A program made the position numbers and the translations under genes. A stretch of DNA of 64,000 nt from Cynocephalus volans (Eukaryota > Chordata > Mammalia > Dermoptera > Cynocephalidae): positions 16,078,130 through 16,142,129 of the forward strand of contig NC_084475.1 in NCBI RefSeq assembly GCF_027409185.1, read 5' to 3'. Of the stretch, positions 22,520 through 35,400 are shown in pieces (position 1 is the stretch's first letter; every line of letters starts with the position of its first letter). Below the pieces are notes generated by a model that searched no databases, was not told the origin of the DNA, and saw only the letters and a list, made by a program, of their open reading frames with translations.

Positions 22520-24234
22520 TTTAGAGATGTTTTTAATAGGTATGTGTTGTGTACAAGAACAGTGTGGAGACAGAAAAAGGTTGAGAACCACGGAAGGAGG
22601 AAGAAATACTACTGAGACGTATCTTTATGGTACTCTTGGCAAAAGAAGAGCCGACCTTAGTCTTCTAAGAGGTAGTTTAAAAAATTTTTTAAAGCAGTGG
22701 CACAGGTAAGGCTCACTATTTAAAGAGTCAAATAAAAGTGATCCATGGAATAAAAAAGTTTTAAAATCACTGTAAAGATCAGAACACATCAGAACATAGA
22801 CTATTTACCCTGTAACAGGGGATAACACATTCAGATAAAATCCACAAATACTCTGCAAGTCTTATTTTAGCTGCCGTGTTAACACTAACTTCCTTACTCA
22901 CTGGTTCTCCTTGTTAGAACTACAAACAGGGAAACTGGAGTATACTGTGGAGTAATGCATTGACCAGGGAGGTGAAGTACAAACCGTCCACTTGATAATC
23001 AGCCCCAAAATAATTGAGAGTTAATTGTCCTTGAACCCCCCCACCTGCACCCACCCCACCATGCCCCTTGTTTGCGATGACCTGACACCAGATTAGACCG
23101 GGAGAGCCAGGGCTGAGCAGTCTAATGGAAGAAAACAGCCCTTCACATTTCTGTTTTGAGAAGTTGCTAGGGAGTGCCAGCTTCTAGTGTTGAGAATCAG
23201 CCTTTTGGAAATCTTAACTCCCGTAGAACTAATGAGAAATGAGGGTTTCAATCGTTTGGTTCCTCCCTGCTGCTCCTTCCCTAAGCTGGGCTTGGGAAAC
23301 AATTTCTATGGGGAGGAGCACTCATGTAAATATTACCTACACCGAAGGCTTTATTTAACCTAGCCTGATGAGTTAAGTATGAGCTCTTAAATAGCAGTCT
23401 GAGCAGTAAAGATAGAGCCTCTAAGTACATTCCTTGTGTTCAAGTGAGAAAGTTCCAGGTTAGGCTTGGCACCCACTGGTAAATGTACATCAATATTTTT
23501 TATCTTGTCATTTGTGTCAGTGTTGTTTTCAGGATGGTGTTTTTACCAAAAAGATAGGTCCCTTTAAAAATATTGTTTAAACCTTGCTTTCCGACAGGCC
23601 TGGATTTGTTTACAGCAGCACAAGTGAACGAAAGGGTAGGCCACCGTTGAAGCAGGAATATTTTTCTTCCAGATGGACACGCCAGCCAAAATGTTTAGTT
23701 TGGTGATCAGGGGTTTGTGTAATAATAAGCTTTGCCTGTGGCTGCTGAGACAGTAGTAAACAGTATGGGTCACACGGCATGGCAAGTAGGGTAAGGGCTG
23801 GATTTAGACTCAAGACTGATGCCTGCATAAGGCCAGGCAAATCCCACACTGATTGCTTTGGGTTTTGCTGGCTCCAGTGACCAGAAGTGATGGGTGTGAG
23901 TGTGTCTGTGAGGTGTGACCAAGGGAAGGAGAACCTTGAAGGGCTTAGAGTGGCATTCGGGAAACCAGAAATTTTATTGTAATTATATGAATCCGGTTTT
24001 CATACTTCCAGGATCTTCTTGAAAAAGAGATTTGTGATACCAATCTTCCTTAGCAGGGAGGTGAACAGAAAAATACTGAAAAACACTTGGAAAAGATGTA
24101 CGCTGGAGAGAGATTCAAAGGTGTACTCAAAGAGCGTAAACCTTCATTAGGTTGACATGGAATCCAAGGAGGGAATATTGCTTAGTAACATAAGGCAGAA
24201 CCTATTGCAAAATCAGAATCAGAAGTTGCTGATT

Positions 24235-25370
24235 GTTTTTTACTCTGGTAAAATATACACAGCATAAAATTTGTCATCTTAACCAGTTCTGTAATATTAA
24301 GTACATTCGCATTATTATACAATCATCACCAGAACTTTCTCATTTTCTCAAACTGACACTCTGTCCCTGTTAAACACTAACTCTCCATTTCCCCCCTGCT
24401 CTCACCCTCTGGCAACCACCACTCTACTTTGGTCTCTATGATTTTGACTACTTTAGGGACCTCATGTAAGAGGATCATACAGTATTTGTTCTTTTGTGAC
24501 TGGCTTATTTCACTTAGTATAATATCTTCAAGGTTTACTCATGTGTCAGAATTTCCTTCCTTTTTAAGGCTGAGTTATATTCCCTTGTAGGGATACACTA
24601 CATTTTGTTTATCCATTTATCTGTCAATGGACCCTTGGGTTGCTTCTACCTTTTGGCTATTGTGAATAATGCTGCTGTGAACATAGGTGAATAAATGTCT
24701 GCTTGAGTACCTGTTTTCACTTCTTTCGGGTATATACCCAGAAGTGAGAAGTTGCTGTTTTAGAAGATATATTTGATATATTCACATGATTTGAAAATCA
24801 AAAGATGGGGGCTGGCCGGTTATCTTACCCAACTGCCACAGGGGGAAAAAACCCGACAAAACAAAAGGCAAAAATCAAAGGTATAAAAGTATATAGAGTA
24901 AAGATTTCTCCTCCCACTTTTGTCCCCAGCCACTGAGTTCCAATTTATTAATTTTTTCTTTTGTGAATTATACTTTTTGATGTTATGTCTAAGAAATCTA
25001 ATCCAAAATCACAAAGATTTTCTATTTCTTCTTCTAGAAGTTTTACAGTTTTACTTTTACGCTTAGGTTTATGATCCATTTTGAGTAATTTTTATATATG
25101 GTGCAAGCTATATTTCTATAGTTCTTTTCTTTTTGCATCTGTATATTCAGTTGTGCTGGCACCATTTGTTGAAAGATGGGTCTTTCTCCATTGAATTGCC
25201 TTTGCACCTTTCTCAAAAATCTATTGGCCATATATGTCTGGATCTATTTCTGGACTCTCTAATAACAGGCCAATACCACACTGCTTTAATTACTGTAGCT
25301 TTGTAATTCTTGAAGTCAGGTGATAAAAGTCTTCCAATTTTGTTCTCTTGGGGTAGTCTAATTTGAATAT
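24235..25370 (-). repeat. old L1 fragments with an embedded SINE remnant
   Basis: Reads as the reverse of L1: 3' UTR phrases (GGTAAAATATACACAGCATA, CTCTGTCCCTGTTAAACACT, TTGTGAATAATGCTGCTGTG) up to about 24760. From about 24940 there is ORF2-derived text (TTTATGATCCATTTTGAGTA, GCACCATTTGTTGAAAGATG). Confidence 0.8.
24807..24867 (+). repeat. internally deleted SINE remnant
   Basis: Only the 5' end of a SINE (GGGGCTGGCCGGTTATCTTA) and a linker like its 3' end (ACTGCCACAGGGGGAAAAAA) are present; the central body is missing. Imperfect flanks TGAAAATCAAAAGATG and CAAAAATCAAAGGTA may be the target duplication. Confidence 0.5.
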
Positions 25371-25439
25371 CTCTTGTTGCAACTTTTCATATGTAGAAGA
25401 TACTGGATTTCTTGTTCTTAGTCTCTCAAGGTTAGAATA

Positions 25440-26370
25440 AACCATAAAGTCATCTCTTTCTACTTCCCACCTGCAGTATTAATTATCTCCACAATTTTCC
25501 AGCCTCTGCTCTGTTCTTTCTAGTAATGGGGAACTCATTGCCTCACTCAACAGGGCAGCCTGTTCCTTTTTTGTTGTTGTTACAGAGTTCTAATTATGTG
25601 TAAAGATATTGCTCGTATTGAGTCCCAGTCTGCTTCTCCCTGTTCCTAGTCCTGTTCTGGTGCCTCCCAGAGTGAGCCTGGCCTTTCTTGTCCCTGGTAG
25701 CCATCATACCTAGCCCTGCTCTCACCTGATGTGTGTTTTTTATGTACTGGCTAAGTGTGTTCAGTTCTTCCTACCATTTCTTATCATAATATTTCCAACC
25801 TGGTTGCGGCTCTCTGGAAGCCTTCCAGTTTTGTCAATGTGTGTTCTTCTTAAAGTGTGTGATGCACAACTGAACAGAATATTTTAGCTATGATCCGATT
25901 ATATACAGAAATCAGACTTACCCTTCTCTTGTTGGGGACATAGCATGTCTGTTAATATGGCATAAATGTAAATGAACTTTGGGTGGCCATGCTCACTTAT
26001 ATTGAAATTGCATTTATCTAAGCTATTTATATTAGTTTTATACAGTAGTTTTTGAGCCTAAGCTCAGGATTTAATATTTTTCCCAGTTAAATTGAACCTG
26101 TTGGATTTGGCCCATCATTTCAGCCTGTTAAGATCTTGGATCTTGACTTTGATCTCCTTTCCATGTTTATGTTATCCAAGAATTTGATTAGCATACCATC
26201 TGTTTCCTAATCTGGGTAATTGATAAAAATATTGACTAGAACACCACCAAGGATAAAACTCTGCAGCTTGAGATTAAAAACCTCCCTCCAGCTTAACATC
26301 TCTTATCAGTTAGTTCTCTTTGAGCACAGCTATTCAACTGAATACAAATCCACCACATTGCAGTTTTTGG
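25440..26370 (+). repeat. CR1/L3-like ancient LINE fragment
   Basis: Phrases resembling L3: AATGGGGAACTCATTGCCTC, AATTTGATTAGCATACCATC, AATTGATAAAAATATTGACT, ACTCTGCAGCTTGAG and TACAAATCCACCACATT. The assignment is from memory of the consensus; orientation is tentative. Confidence 0.5.
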
Positions 26371-26622
26371 TGTGGTGGGCATGGCCAGAGTGCAAGCACA
26401 GCTAATGAAGGTTGTGTTAAAAGGGATTAGCACAGCCAACTCCTCACCTCACCCTCAACTTGAACCTTGGGCATCTTGGACCCAAGTAGCTCTTTTTGAC
26501 CATAGTTCTGAGCTTGGCAGACGGAAGCATCCATCCCTTTGCGTTCATGGCTACTGTTGTGCCTTTGTCTAGATACTCATCATGGCAAACCAAGATTATC
26601 GTAATTTTCTTCTGACTCTTCT

Positions 26623-26791
26623 TCTTTTTTTTTTTTTAAAAGATGACCGGTAAGGGGATCTCAGCCCTTGGCTTGGTTTTGTCAGCACCACGCTCAGCCA
26701 GTGAGCAAACCGGCCATCCCTATATAGGATCCGAACCCGTGGCCTTGGTGTTATCAGCACCGCACTCTACCGAGTGAGCCACGGGCCGGCC
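26623..26791 (-). repeat. tRNA-Ile-derived SINE, dimer
   Basis: Reversed dimer, AGATGACCGGTAAGGGGATC through GAGCCACGGGCCGGCC. A perfect 14-bp duplication, CTTCTGACTCTTCT at 26609-26622 and 26794-26807, flanks it. Confidence 0.92.
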
Positions 26792-26829
26792 TTCTTCTGA
26801 CTCTTCTGCCAGTAATTTCTTTTCCTTGT

Positions 26830-27420
26830 CCCTCTGATTTATTCTCTATCCACTTAAAATGCTGGGACCTACTCAGAAACTTTTAGTGACTGCTCAAGGC
26901 CTCTTCGGTTTGCCTTGCAGGGGTCTCTGCATTTTGGCTTGGATCTCCATCCTATGTGTCTTTCATTTCTTCACTTTCGCCATACTCAGGCCCTCTGCTC
27001 TAACCAAACAGATCTAGTCACTGTCTGTCAAAAAGCCTACGTACATTTCTTCCTTAGTGCCTTTGTTGGAACTTCTAATTCTTGCTTAGATCACTCTCCC
27101 TTATCTCACTCCTGAGCTTTCTTAAGCGCCCAGCTCCAGCCTCACTTCTTCCAGGAAACCCTCCCTGGCTGGTCCAGCACCCAGTGAGCTCTAACTGCAG
27201 CACCTGTTGTTTGTAATTCTTATTTAGCATTTCAATGCCAACTTTTTTAGTTATCTTTTTTCACAATAACCCAAACCTGACTATATTCGAAATCCCGCTA
27301 GGGAAGAGACTGTTATCTTACATTTTTTTGAAAGCAAGACCATTCTCTACACTCTTTTATTAAATGTATGCAACTGCCTAGCATATCCTTGATAAAAGTT
27401 TCCTTCATCGTTCCTTCTCT
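26830..27420 (+). repeat. L2-like fragment
   Basis: Diverged L2 phrases: TTCATTTCTTCACTTTCGCC, TTCTTCCAGGAAACCCTCCC, TTTCAATGCCAACTTTT and CTAGGGAAGAGACTGTTATC. It lies in TMEM94 intron 1. Confidence 0.55.
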
Positions 27421-28601
27421 CTTTTATATCCAAGTCTGCATGTGCTAGGTATTTAAGAAGTTGGTTGAGCTGATTTAGTTGGATCTCAAATTCTACCTTA
27501 CTTTTTAAAAATCACATCTATTGAGGCAAAATTTATGGACAGTAAAATGCCCCTATTTATGTACGTAGTTTGAGGAATTTTGATAAATGTATACATTGAC
27601 GTAACCACCACCCACGATCCGGATATTGAACAGAAGATCCCTGTGCCCTTTGCAGTCATTTCCTCCCCCTGTCCCTAGGCAACCAGATCTGTTTGCTGTT
27701 GCTGTAGATTAGTTTTGCCTGTTCTAAATTTCATATACATGGAATCATACACTATGTACTCTTTTGTCTGGCTCCTGTCACTCAGCAAATAGTTTTGAGA
27801 TTCAGCCATACTATTATACATACGAGTACTTCATTCTGTTCTATTGCTGGGTAGACTTTTATTGTGTGGATACTTGTATACTGCACCACGATTTGTTCAT
27901 CTGTTCACCTGTGAGTGGATATTTGGACAGTTTCTGGTTTTGGGCTATTTTGCATAAAGCTACTATGAACATTTGCATACAATTTCAGGATATATGTTTT
28001 AATTGCTGGGTCATATAGTAAGTGTATATTTAACTTTATAAGAAACTGCCAAACTTTTCGAAAGTGGTTGTACCATGTTACATTACTGCCAACGGTTTAT
28101 GAGTTCGTATCCTCACCCACATACCCACATTAGATATTGTTCGTCTGTTTCATTTTAGTCATTCTAATGGATGTATATTGGTATGTCATTGTGGTTTTAA
28201 CTTGCATTTCCCTGATGACTAATGAAGTTGGTCATCTTTTCATGTATTCATATTGGCTATTTGTATATCTTGTTTTGTGAGGTGTCTGTTCAAATCTTTG
28301 CCCATTTTTAAAAGTTAGGTTGCTGGTCTTATTAAGCTATACAAATTCTTTATTCTGGTCACAAGTCAGATGTATATATTGTGAATATTTTCTCCTAGAC
28401 TGCATTTGCCCTTTAATTTTCTTTATGGCATTGTTTTAAGAATAAAAATTTTTTTATTTTGATGAAACAATTTATGAGTTGTTTTCTTTTATGGTTCAAG
28501 TTTTTTGTGTTCTAAGAAATCTCTGCTTAATCACAGGTACAAAGGCCTCCCCCACCTCTATATTTTCTTGTAGAGGTTTTATAGTTTTAATTTTAATTTT
28601 T

Positions 28602-28766
28602 CTTTTTTTTTTAAAGATGACTGGTAAGGGGATCTTAACCCTTGACTTGGTGTTGTCAGCACCACGCTCACCTAGTGAGCAACCGGCCATCCCTATATGG
28701 GATCCGAACCTGTGGCCTTGGTGTTATCAGCACCACACTCTCCCGAGTGAGCCACGGGCCAGCCCC
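28602..28766 (-). repeat. tRNA-Ile-derived SINE, dimer
   Basis: Reversed dimer, AGATGACTGGTAAGGGGATC to GAGCCACGGGCCAGCCCC. A perfect 14-bp duplication, TAATTTTAATTTTT at 28588-28601 and 28767-28780, flanks it. Confidence 0.9.
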
Positions 28767-28789
28767 TAATTTTAATTTTTTTATTTTAG

Positions 28790-29512
28790 AAATTTTTTTG
28801 GTGAAAATGGAAGTTAGCTTTTATTCAAGAATACTGATGACCTGAGAGAGATGTTAGCCTAACACCTCTCTGATGGAGCACGGCCAGCCTAAAGCCATCT
28901 CAAAGACTCAGATTTAGTGAGGGGTTTGTAAAGAGGGGGTGAGGGAATGGAACGTGGGAAAGGAAAAGCAGGGGGGGGACAGAGCTGTGTGGGCTGCATA
29001 CAAGGAGCTAGGTGCAAGGTCTCTCCAAGGCTCCCTCTGGTTTCTGCTCCCATCCTTGCTGTTGTCTCAGGATCCTGATTCAGGATGGAATTAGCATAGA
29101 TTTATTGTTGTCTTCCTTGGTTTCTCAGGGTCTGGACATTTCGTGTCTTGTAGCAAGTCTGCAGCTCCAGAATGATTGTTCTAAAGTATTCTCCTAACCC
29201 ATTTTTCTGTTTAGAGCTTTATTAATTTCTTCTTCAGTTTGGTTCAGGAGATCCTCGAGAGGTACCCCTTTCTGTTGGCTTTTAGGCTCTGATCGCTTCC
29301 ATCTGCAGCTCCAGAAGAGCAGGGTGCCTTTTGGTATCCTGCTCACAGCACCATAACTATAGGGGCCAAAGGAAAACGTCACCCCTGAAAGTTCATTAAT
29401 AAAAATCACTGACAAATTTAGATCAATAGGAAGAAAAGGCATAACAAATTTTATTGTTTAACGTGCCAAAGGAAGGCAAAGCACATGGGCATCACAAGAG
29501 AGTAATTTTTCC
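28790..29512 (-). repeat. unclassified insertion in L1, possibly an old LTR
   Basis: About 720 bases interrupt the L1 text. On the minus strand the segment has an 82-codon open frame at 29442-29194 with no family I can name. It then has a CT-rich stretch (28905-28985) and, near its 3' end, an AATAAA signal (TTGAATAAAAGC). Such a terminal AATAAA is compatible with the U3-R part of a retroviral LTR, but I cannot confirm the ends or name the family. Confidence 0.35.
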
Positions 29513-29850
29513 TTAACTTTTATGTTTAGATTTATGATCCATTTTGAATTAATTTTTGTGTATGGTATGAGTTAAGGGTAAAGGTTTGTTTTCCTTATGG
29601 GTGGGTCTGTCGCTGGACTCTCTCTTCTGTTCCATTGATCTGTATCTCTCTTTATACCACTACCACGTATGATTACTGGAGCTTTATATTAAGTCTTGGG
29701 CAGTGTTAAGTCCTCTACCTTTATTTTTCTTTTTCAAAGTTGTTTTGCCTATTCTAGATCCTTTACCTTTCCATATAAATTTTAGAATCTGCTTGTTAAT
29801 TAATTTCTATAAAGTGCCAGCTGGGACTTTGATTAAGATTGTATTGAATT

Positions 29851-29954
29851 GGCCGACTGGTTAGCTCAGTTGGTTAGAGCGCTGCCTTATAACACCAAGG
29901 TCACAGGTTTGGATCCCCGTACTGGCCAGCTGCCTCTGCTCCCTCCCCCCAGAA
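29851..29954 (+). repeat. tRNA-Ile-derived SINE, monomer
   Basis: One of the copies closest to a tRNA: GGCCGACTGGTTAGCTCAGT, TTATAACACCAAGGTCACAG and GGATCCCCGTACTGGCCA. The flanks AAGATTGTATTGAAT and AAGATTGTACTGAAT are a one-mismatch duplication of L1 target sequence. Confidence 0.88.
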
Positions 29955-30419
29955 AAGATTGTACTGAATCTATAGATAAGTTTGGGGGTGATTGACATCT
30001 TAACATTGAGTCCCCCAATCCATGAACATGGCATGTCTCTTCATTTATTTAAGTCTTCTTAATTTCTCTCAGCAGTGTACAGTTTTGACATATATTTTTA
30101 TTAAAGTCATCCCTAAGTATTTCATGGTACTATTGTAAATCATATTAAATTTTTTTTATTTTCCAATATTTTATTATAGTATATAGTAATATAATTTATA
30201 TTTCTATTTTGACCTTGTCTCTTGCATGCTTATTTGTTCTAGTATCTTATTTGTAGATTCTTTAGGATTTTCTACATACACAATCTAGTCTTCTGCAAAT
30301 AAAGACAGTTTTACTTATTTCTTTCCAATCTTTATGCTTTCTATTTCTTTTTCTTCCACCTGACTTTTGAGTCCTTATTCTTGACCTAGGTGGCATTTGG
30401 CTCATATTTCTTTGCTGAT

Positions 30420-30800
30420 GATAGTAATGGTAACTATTTATTGAGTACCTACTATGTGCCAACTATTGTACCAGACCCCTTGCGTATACTATTTTACATA
30501 ATTCTTTTTTTTTTTTTTTTTCTTTTTTGTGACCGGCACTCAGCCAGTGAGTTTACCGGCCATTCCTATATAGGATCCGAACCCGCGGCCGCTGGGAGCG
30601 TCACCGCGCTCCCAGCGCAGCACCCTCCCGAGTACGCCACAGGCTCAGCCCCTATTTTATATAATTCTTATAGCACCTCTGTGAAATAGGTACTGCCATT
30701 TCCATTCTATGAGCAACGACACAGACTCAGAGAGAAAAATAATTTGCAAGGCCATTGGCATTTGATACATGTTGTTGGAGCCGAGATTTGAACCCAGGGA
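30420..30800 (-). repeat. MIR element split by a SINE
   Basis: Reverse MIR: GGTAACTATTTATTGAGTAC and GTGCCAACTATTGTACCAGA before the SINE; GAAATAGGTACTGCCATTTC and GAGATTTGAACCCAGGGATA after it. Confidence 0.75.
30507..30651 (-). repeat. GC-rich tRNA-derived SINE variant
   Basis: Reversed GC-rich copy: GTGACCGGCACTCAGCCAGT, ATATAGGATCCGAACCCGCG, and the GGGAGCG/CGCTCCC palindrome. The flanks CTATTTTACATAATTCTT (30489-30506) and CTATTTTATATAATTCTT (30652-30669) differ at one base. Confidence 0.9.
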
Positions 30801-32353
30801 TATTTGGCTTTGAAACCTATGCTTTTTTTCACATTGGGCCAGATGCAGAATTGGCCCTTTAAGGATACTGCTGCTGGTTTCAGATCAGACAGTTAAGAAC
30901 AGCTCTCTCCCAGAATCCCATGTATGGAATGATGGGAAAACACAGACTCTTAGAAAAAATGTCCTGTTCCTGGCTGCCCTCTCTGCACTGCTGTGGTTCT
31001 AGCTGGCCACAGAGTTATTTCACTCTTGCGGTGCTGGTGGAAGGAATTAACAGGCACAATCCCCATTTGGCTCCTGGTGCCTTTTCCTGTGTGGTGACTA
31101 CCTCATCTAGCCCCTGCTGGGATGGGGTGTCATGGGGACCTTGAGCTGTAGTCGTAAACAGGGCCTGGGCAGCCTGAGTCAGAGAGCAGCCTTGGGGAGG
31201 AGTAGATTTGGCCTCTCAGGATCTCATTTCAGTTGGCTGCCAAAGACCGAATGTCACTGCATTACAAGGCCACTTCCAGCGTCACTGTCTGTCTCTGACC
31301 CTTTGGGGCGGGCTCAGCTTTGAAAGCCCTGACTGGAAAGGCAGGGGTAGGGAGAGACTTGGCAGCGCAGCCTATGACATCAGCTCTGGTGCCACCTGGA
31401 GAGGAGTCAGGTGGGATTTTGGAGTGGAGTTGGTGGCTGCAGAACCTGGGCCTTCTGGGTGGGTCCTCTGGACACAGCTTCTTTTATCATTTCTTGACAG
31501 CTCTTTTATGGGTCAGTTTTCCTGGGCTCATGACTGGATCCTCTTAACGAGGCTGCAGGCCCCAAAGAGAATTGCCCTAGTCAGCAGGTTAGTGCTTTCT
31601 CCGAGAGGAGTCACCTGGCACCAGACCAGTTTACTGTGTCACTCTTTATCCAAACATGCCCTGGCCTGAGATCATTAAAGTTGTGTTGGCTGCCAGGATG
31701 GAAGAGTGAGGGTCTGGACTTATGTGGCATGGCGGGTATGGTGGGCAGGTAGGGCTAGTCTTAATTTTCCAGATAACTAGCCTACTTTTATCAAACTTGT
31801 TGGCAGATTGGATTGCCCATCCTTGTGGACATCTGCCCAGGTGCCTGTTGGGCACTGCCCTCAACTGCAGAGAGGCTTGGGGTCTGTGGGCATGTGTATT
31901 GGTGAGTATGGCATGCATTTCCTAGCATATGGAAAGAGACCAGTGTGTCTCTACCTTCCGCCCTCCCTGCTGCTCCCTGATTATTCAAGGTGTAGCTAGA
32001 TTCCAGTTGACCTTACGCTAACCTTAACCCTAGTTTATAAAGATGCTGATAAACCAAGGCTTTACCTACTCATTGGAAGTCAGTGATTAACAGAGCACAC
32101 ATGGAACAAAACAGAGACTATGAAGGTTACAGGAGAAAGCTTACACCCCTCCAGAATCCCCTCCAGAGCCCTCTGGCTCCTGGCCTTGAGAACTTGCCCA
32201 AAGCTCCTGGAGCCTATGGGGGCACTGGTGCTAAGTGAGGCCAGTTCTTTTCCACATACTTCTCTATTGTTTAGATGATACTGTTATGTTACATAATAGC
32301 TGCCTGATCCCGCAACCTGGACTCATGCAATTTCTTTCTTCTTTTTACCCCAG

Positions 32354-32484
32354 ATGCTGTGACTGTAACAGTCTCGCTGGGGTTTGTACATGTTGGGGAG
32401 GAGCCTTCCTTTTTGGGGTGACCACATTCCTCTGGGCATGCCTGCAGTACTCTGGGCCCATGGACCTGAAGGAGAAGCATCTGG
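32354..32484 (+). other. TMEM94: TMEM94 exon 2, contains the start codon
   Basis: The ATG at 32461 opens MDLKEKHL, the known TMEM94 N-terminus, and the exon ends at CATCTG|GTAGGC. The 5' edge is uncertain. A strong pyrimidine tract and CAG give a start at 32354; a second CAG would give 32447. The downstream exon at 44809 continues in phase 0. Confidence 0.8.
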
Positions 32485-35400
32485 TAGGCCATATTCTGTT
32501 ACCTTATGGGTGTTGTCTGTGTATCTCTGTTGGACTCTCCCCACTTGTGTTTGCCTGGGAGGTCCTCATTTCAGGGCCTTAAACCAAAAGTGAGGAAGGG
32601 GGCATGGCTCTGAGGCTCAGGGGGGATGTGACCGGGACCCCCTCTAAGAGAGCAGTATTGGTCAGCTGGAAAGCATAGACTCAGGGAACTTGGAATAAAG
32701 GGTCAGGAGTGGACTGGTTGATGCAACTACACGGGAGCAGGGATTCTGACTTGGGTTGGCTCCAAGCCAGTCTTCCACTTCTCGCCCAGGGCTGTGTAAT
32801 TTAGTTTGTTTGCTCTTTGCCAGGGCTATGCCCCAACCTGCTGAGCTGTGTTGAGTGCTGTTGGGCACCATCTCTGTGGTTAGGGAAGAGCTCCCCAATC
32901 AGACTCCAAACACAGCTGCTTAATCAGCTGGCGGTGGGCAGCCAGGCGGTCCAGGCCATCCATGAGCTCAGCTTTCTCCTCCCATCCTGACTTGTCAATC
33001 AGAATATTCCTCTCCCACGACAAAGACTGCCCTAGAGGAGGTCCTTTTGTCTCTCACCTGGCTTCTGCCACACTCCTAATAGATCTTTCCATCTCTGCTC
33101 ACCACCCTCCACATGCCTGCCACAAAACTGGTCAGCAGCTCTGTGGCACTGTCTAAAACCTTTAGTGTGTACAAAGCCCTATGTAATCCTGCTCCTTTCT
33201 GTTGATCCAGTGTCCCCAGCCTCCCTGCTTTGACTTTGCCACTAGTAATTCTGAGTGCTTCAGAGTTTGGACACACACACCATATTTAGGCTGTTACCTA
33301 AATGCTCCCCACCCTTTTTCCTGACAAACTCCTTCTACTTTTTCTTCAAGACCCAGCTGAGGCATTATCTCCAGATACATCCACCTTCCTTTCCAGAGGT
33401 CCCTCCTCTCGGCATTAATAGTACCCCCACCATTGTACTCACTATACTCTATTGAAAAAGTAATCTGTTTCTTCCACTTAGTCTCAATATCCTTAGCTCC
33501 CAGACAGAGCCTGGCATGTATCAATGGCTTAGTAAATATTTATTGACTTGAACTTCTGGACAGTGATCTTCCTGCCAAAGAGATCTTGGGGAGCTCTGGA
33601 GAGGGAGCTGTGAGTCCACAAGAGCAGTGCCTCTGGTGGCGCCTGGCTAACTGCTGCCTGTTCAGCTCCAAGCTTTCTGTGCCTGTGGACCAGCTGTGCA
33701 ACAGGCTTGTGGACTTGAATTTGAAGCAGGTGTGTTCAACCTCCTGTTCACAGCCACCTTTGGCTGCTCTGCAGGTGTCCATCCTAGCAGTGCTTGACAC
33801 AGACGGAAAGCTACACTTGCCTCTCTTCTAGCCTGGGTGCAAGGTTGCCATCTACAGCTGCAAATGCCTTACACTGCTCGATTCCAGGGAGCACACCCCC
33901 AGAGGCTCGATGTTGTGCAGTTTGGTGGCCTGTCCGGGTGAAGTTTATTGCCCCCATAACAGAGGATAGTGTTGTCCTCTGGTTCCAGCCTGTTGCCGAA
34001 ATACCAGTGCCTAGTGTATTGAGGAAGTAAAGTTCTTTGATCGAGGGGGCTGACTTCTCTTGTGAGTCTGAGGGAGAAGACTTGAGAGCCCAGGCTGGAT
34101 AGCTCTCAGGAGCCATTTTTCCTGGAGAGTTGCTCTTCGTCTTCCTCCTCCTCTTTCTGGTTAGATGATCGTGAACTAGAAAGCATCGTCACCATCATCA
34201 TCAGCCATATTTATGGAATGCTGACTTTGGGTTGGTAGAGCTCTAGATACTGGGGAGGTAGCCCCTGGCGTGAAGAGGCTTATAATGTAGTTGTGGAATT
34301 GACAGTACATGTAGTTAAGTAATAGGACCTAATGGGGTTTCTACCTGAGGTAACTTATGAGTTGTACAAATGGGCTTCTCAAGATGATCCCTGTGGCTCT
34401 GAACAGTCAGAAGGTGTCTTGAGGAGCAGGATTGGGAGGAGGTGGCATGATGGTAACTGATGGTAAGGTGGTCTGTTGTCCCCTAGCTTAGCCCAGGAGT
34501 AGTTTGGCTGTTGCTGGGTGGTTCCCTGCCCACGCCCCCCACACCCCGTGCCCTTTCTGACCTACCAATTCTCAGTCTCTACTTTAGAGCCTTTTCCCCT
34601 GTCCCCTGTCCTCCAAGCCCATGGTTAACCTGCTGTCACAGAGACAGCTGAGTTCCTGCTTCTTAGATGCAGGGATCCTCTTCCCATTGCTGAAGTGGGC
34701 AGTGTGGGAAGTGGGGCAGGACAGGGAGAGGACTGTGCTAGGGCCCTGCATAGGGTCTGTCACACAGAAGGGAGAATGTTTGCTGACTTGTGGTTCCCAC
34801 AAGAGCAGTGCCCCTGGGAGCAGGGGACGGGGGACAAGAGCCTTTCTCCTTGGCTACAGCCCGATTGCACAGGTGGCAGCAATCATCCTCATAGTGGCTG
34901 GCATAGAAGCTGACCCTGCCCTGTCCTCTTTTCTGTTCCCCATGGAGACTTCCTGCCCTTAACCTCTTGACTGCCTGTCCTCTCTTTGTTCCCATCCAGT
35001 TCAGCTCTCTGTTTAGTGGAGGCCCACAGGGAGCTGTGCTGGAGAAGGGGGAGGAGAGAGGCTCTTTCTTCCCTTCCCTGCAGCTCGAGATGGTGTTGTC
35101 TAGGAAACAGAGGACTCTGGAGAAACACTCTCAGGCTCCAGCTCTCACTCTCTGGTTTTGCGACCTGTTAAGCTGTTTCCTGTCCCTTGGGCTTTTGCAG
35201 CCTCATCCTGAGGATGCCCTGGCCACAGGCAGAGAATTGTCCCATTCACACCCAGTGCCTTGGCCCCTGCTTCACCCAGGTGCCTGTGCTGAGAGCTTCT
35301 GTATGTCAAACTCGGGGTCCCAGAGTAATGCTTCTGGGGACACTACTCGCTCAGGCTCTGCTTGATGCTCCAGGAAGCGCTGAGGCAGGAGCCCCAGGTA

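Larger units (their letters stand above)
27505..30365 (-). repeat. long old L1 with three later insertions
   Basis: Reverse L1: 3' UTR and ORF2 end from 27505 (TGATAAATGTATACATTGAC, GCCATACTATTATACATACG, TCATTTTAGTCATTCTAATG), continuing at 29515 (GATTTATGATCCATTTTGAA, TCTGTTCCATTGATCTGTAT). It is split by a dimeric SINE (28602-28766), an unclassified insertion (about 28790-29512) and a monomeric SINE (29851-29954). It has no open frame worth noting. Confidence 0.8.
20936..32353 (+). other. TMEM94: TMEM94 intron 1
   Basis: About 11.4 kb between the first exon and the start-codon exon. It contains the SINEs, L1, L3 and MIR elements listed separately, a T homopolymer at about 21452-21474, and otherwise unassigned sequence (21500-21930, 22540-24230 and 30800-32350). 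I found no additional coding exon. Confidence 0.6.

Noticed and set aside
29851-29925. tRNA-Ile-like gene
   Set aside because: It resembles a tRNA but carries SINE-style A-rich tail and target duplications, and many near-identical copies exist in the window.
32010-32036. Telomere-like CTAACCTTAACCCTAG
   Set aside because: Only two or three imperfect units; too short to suggest an interstitial telomere.
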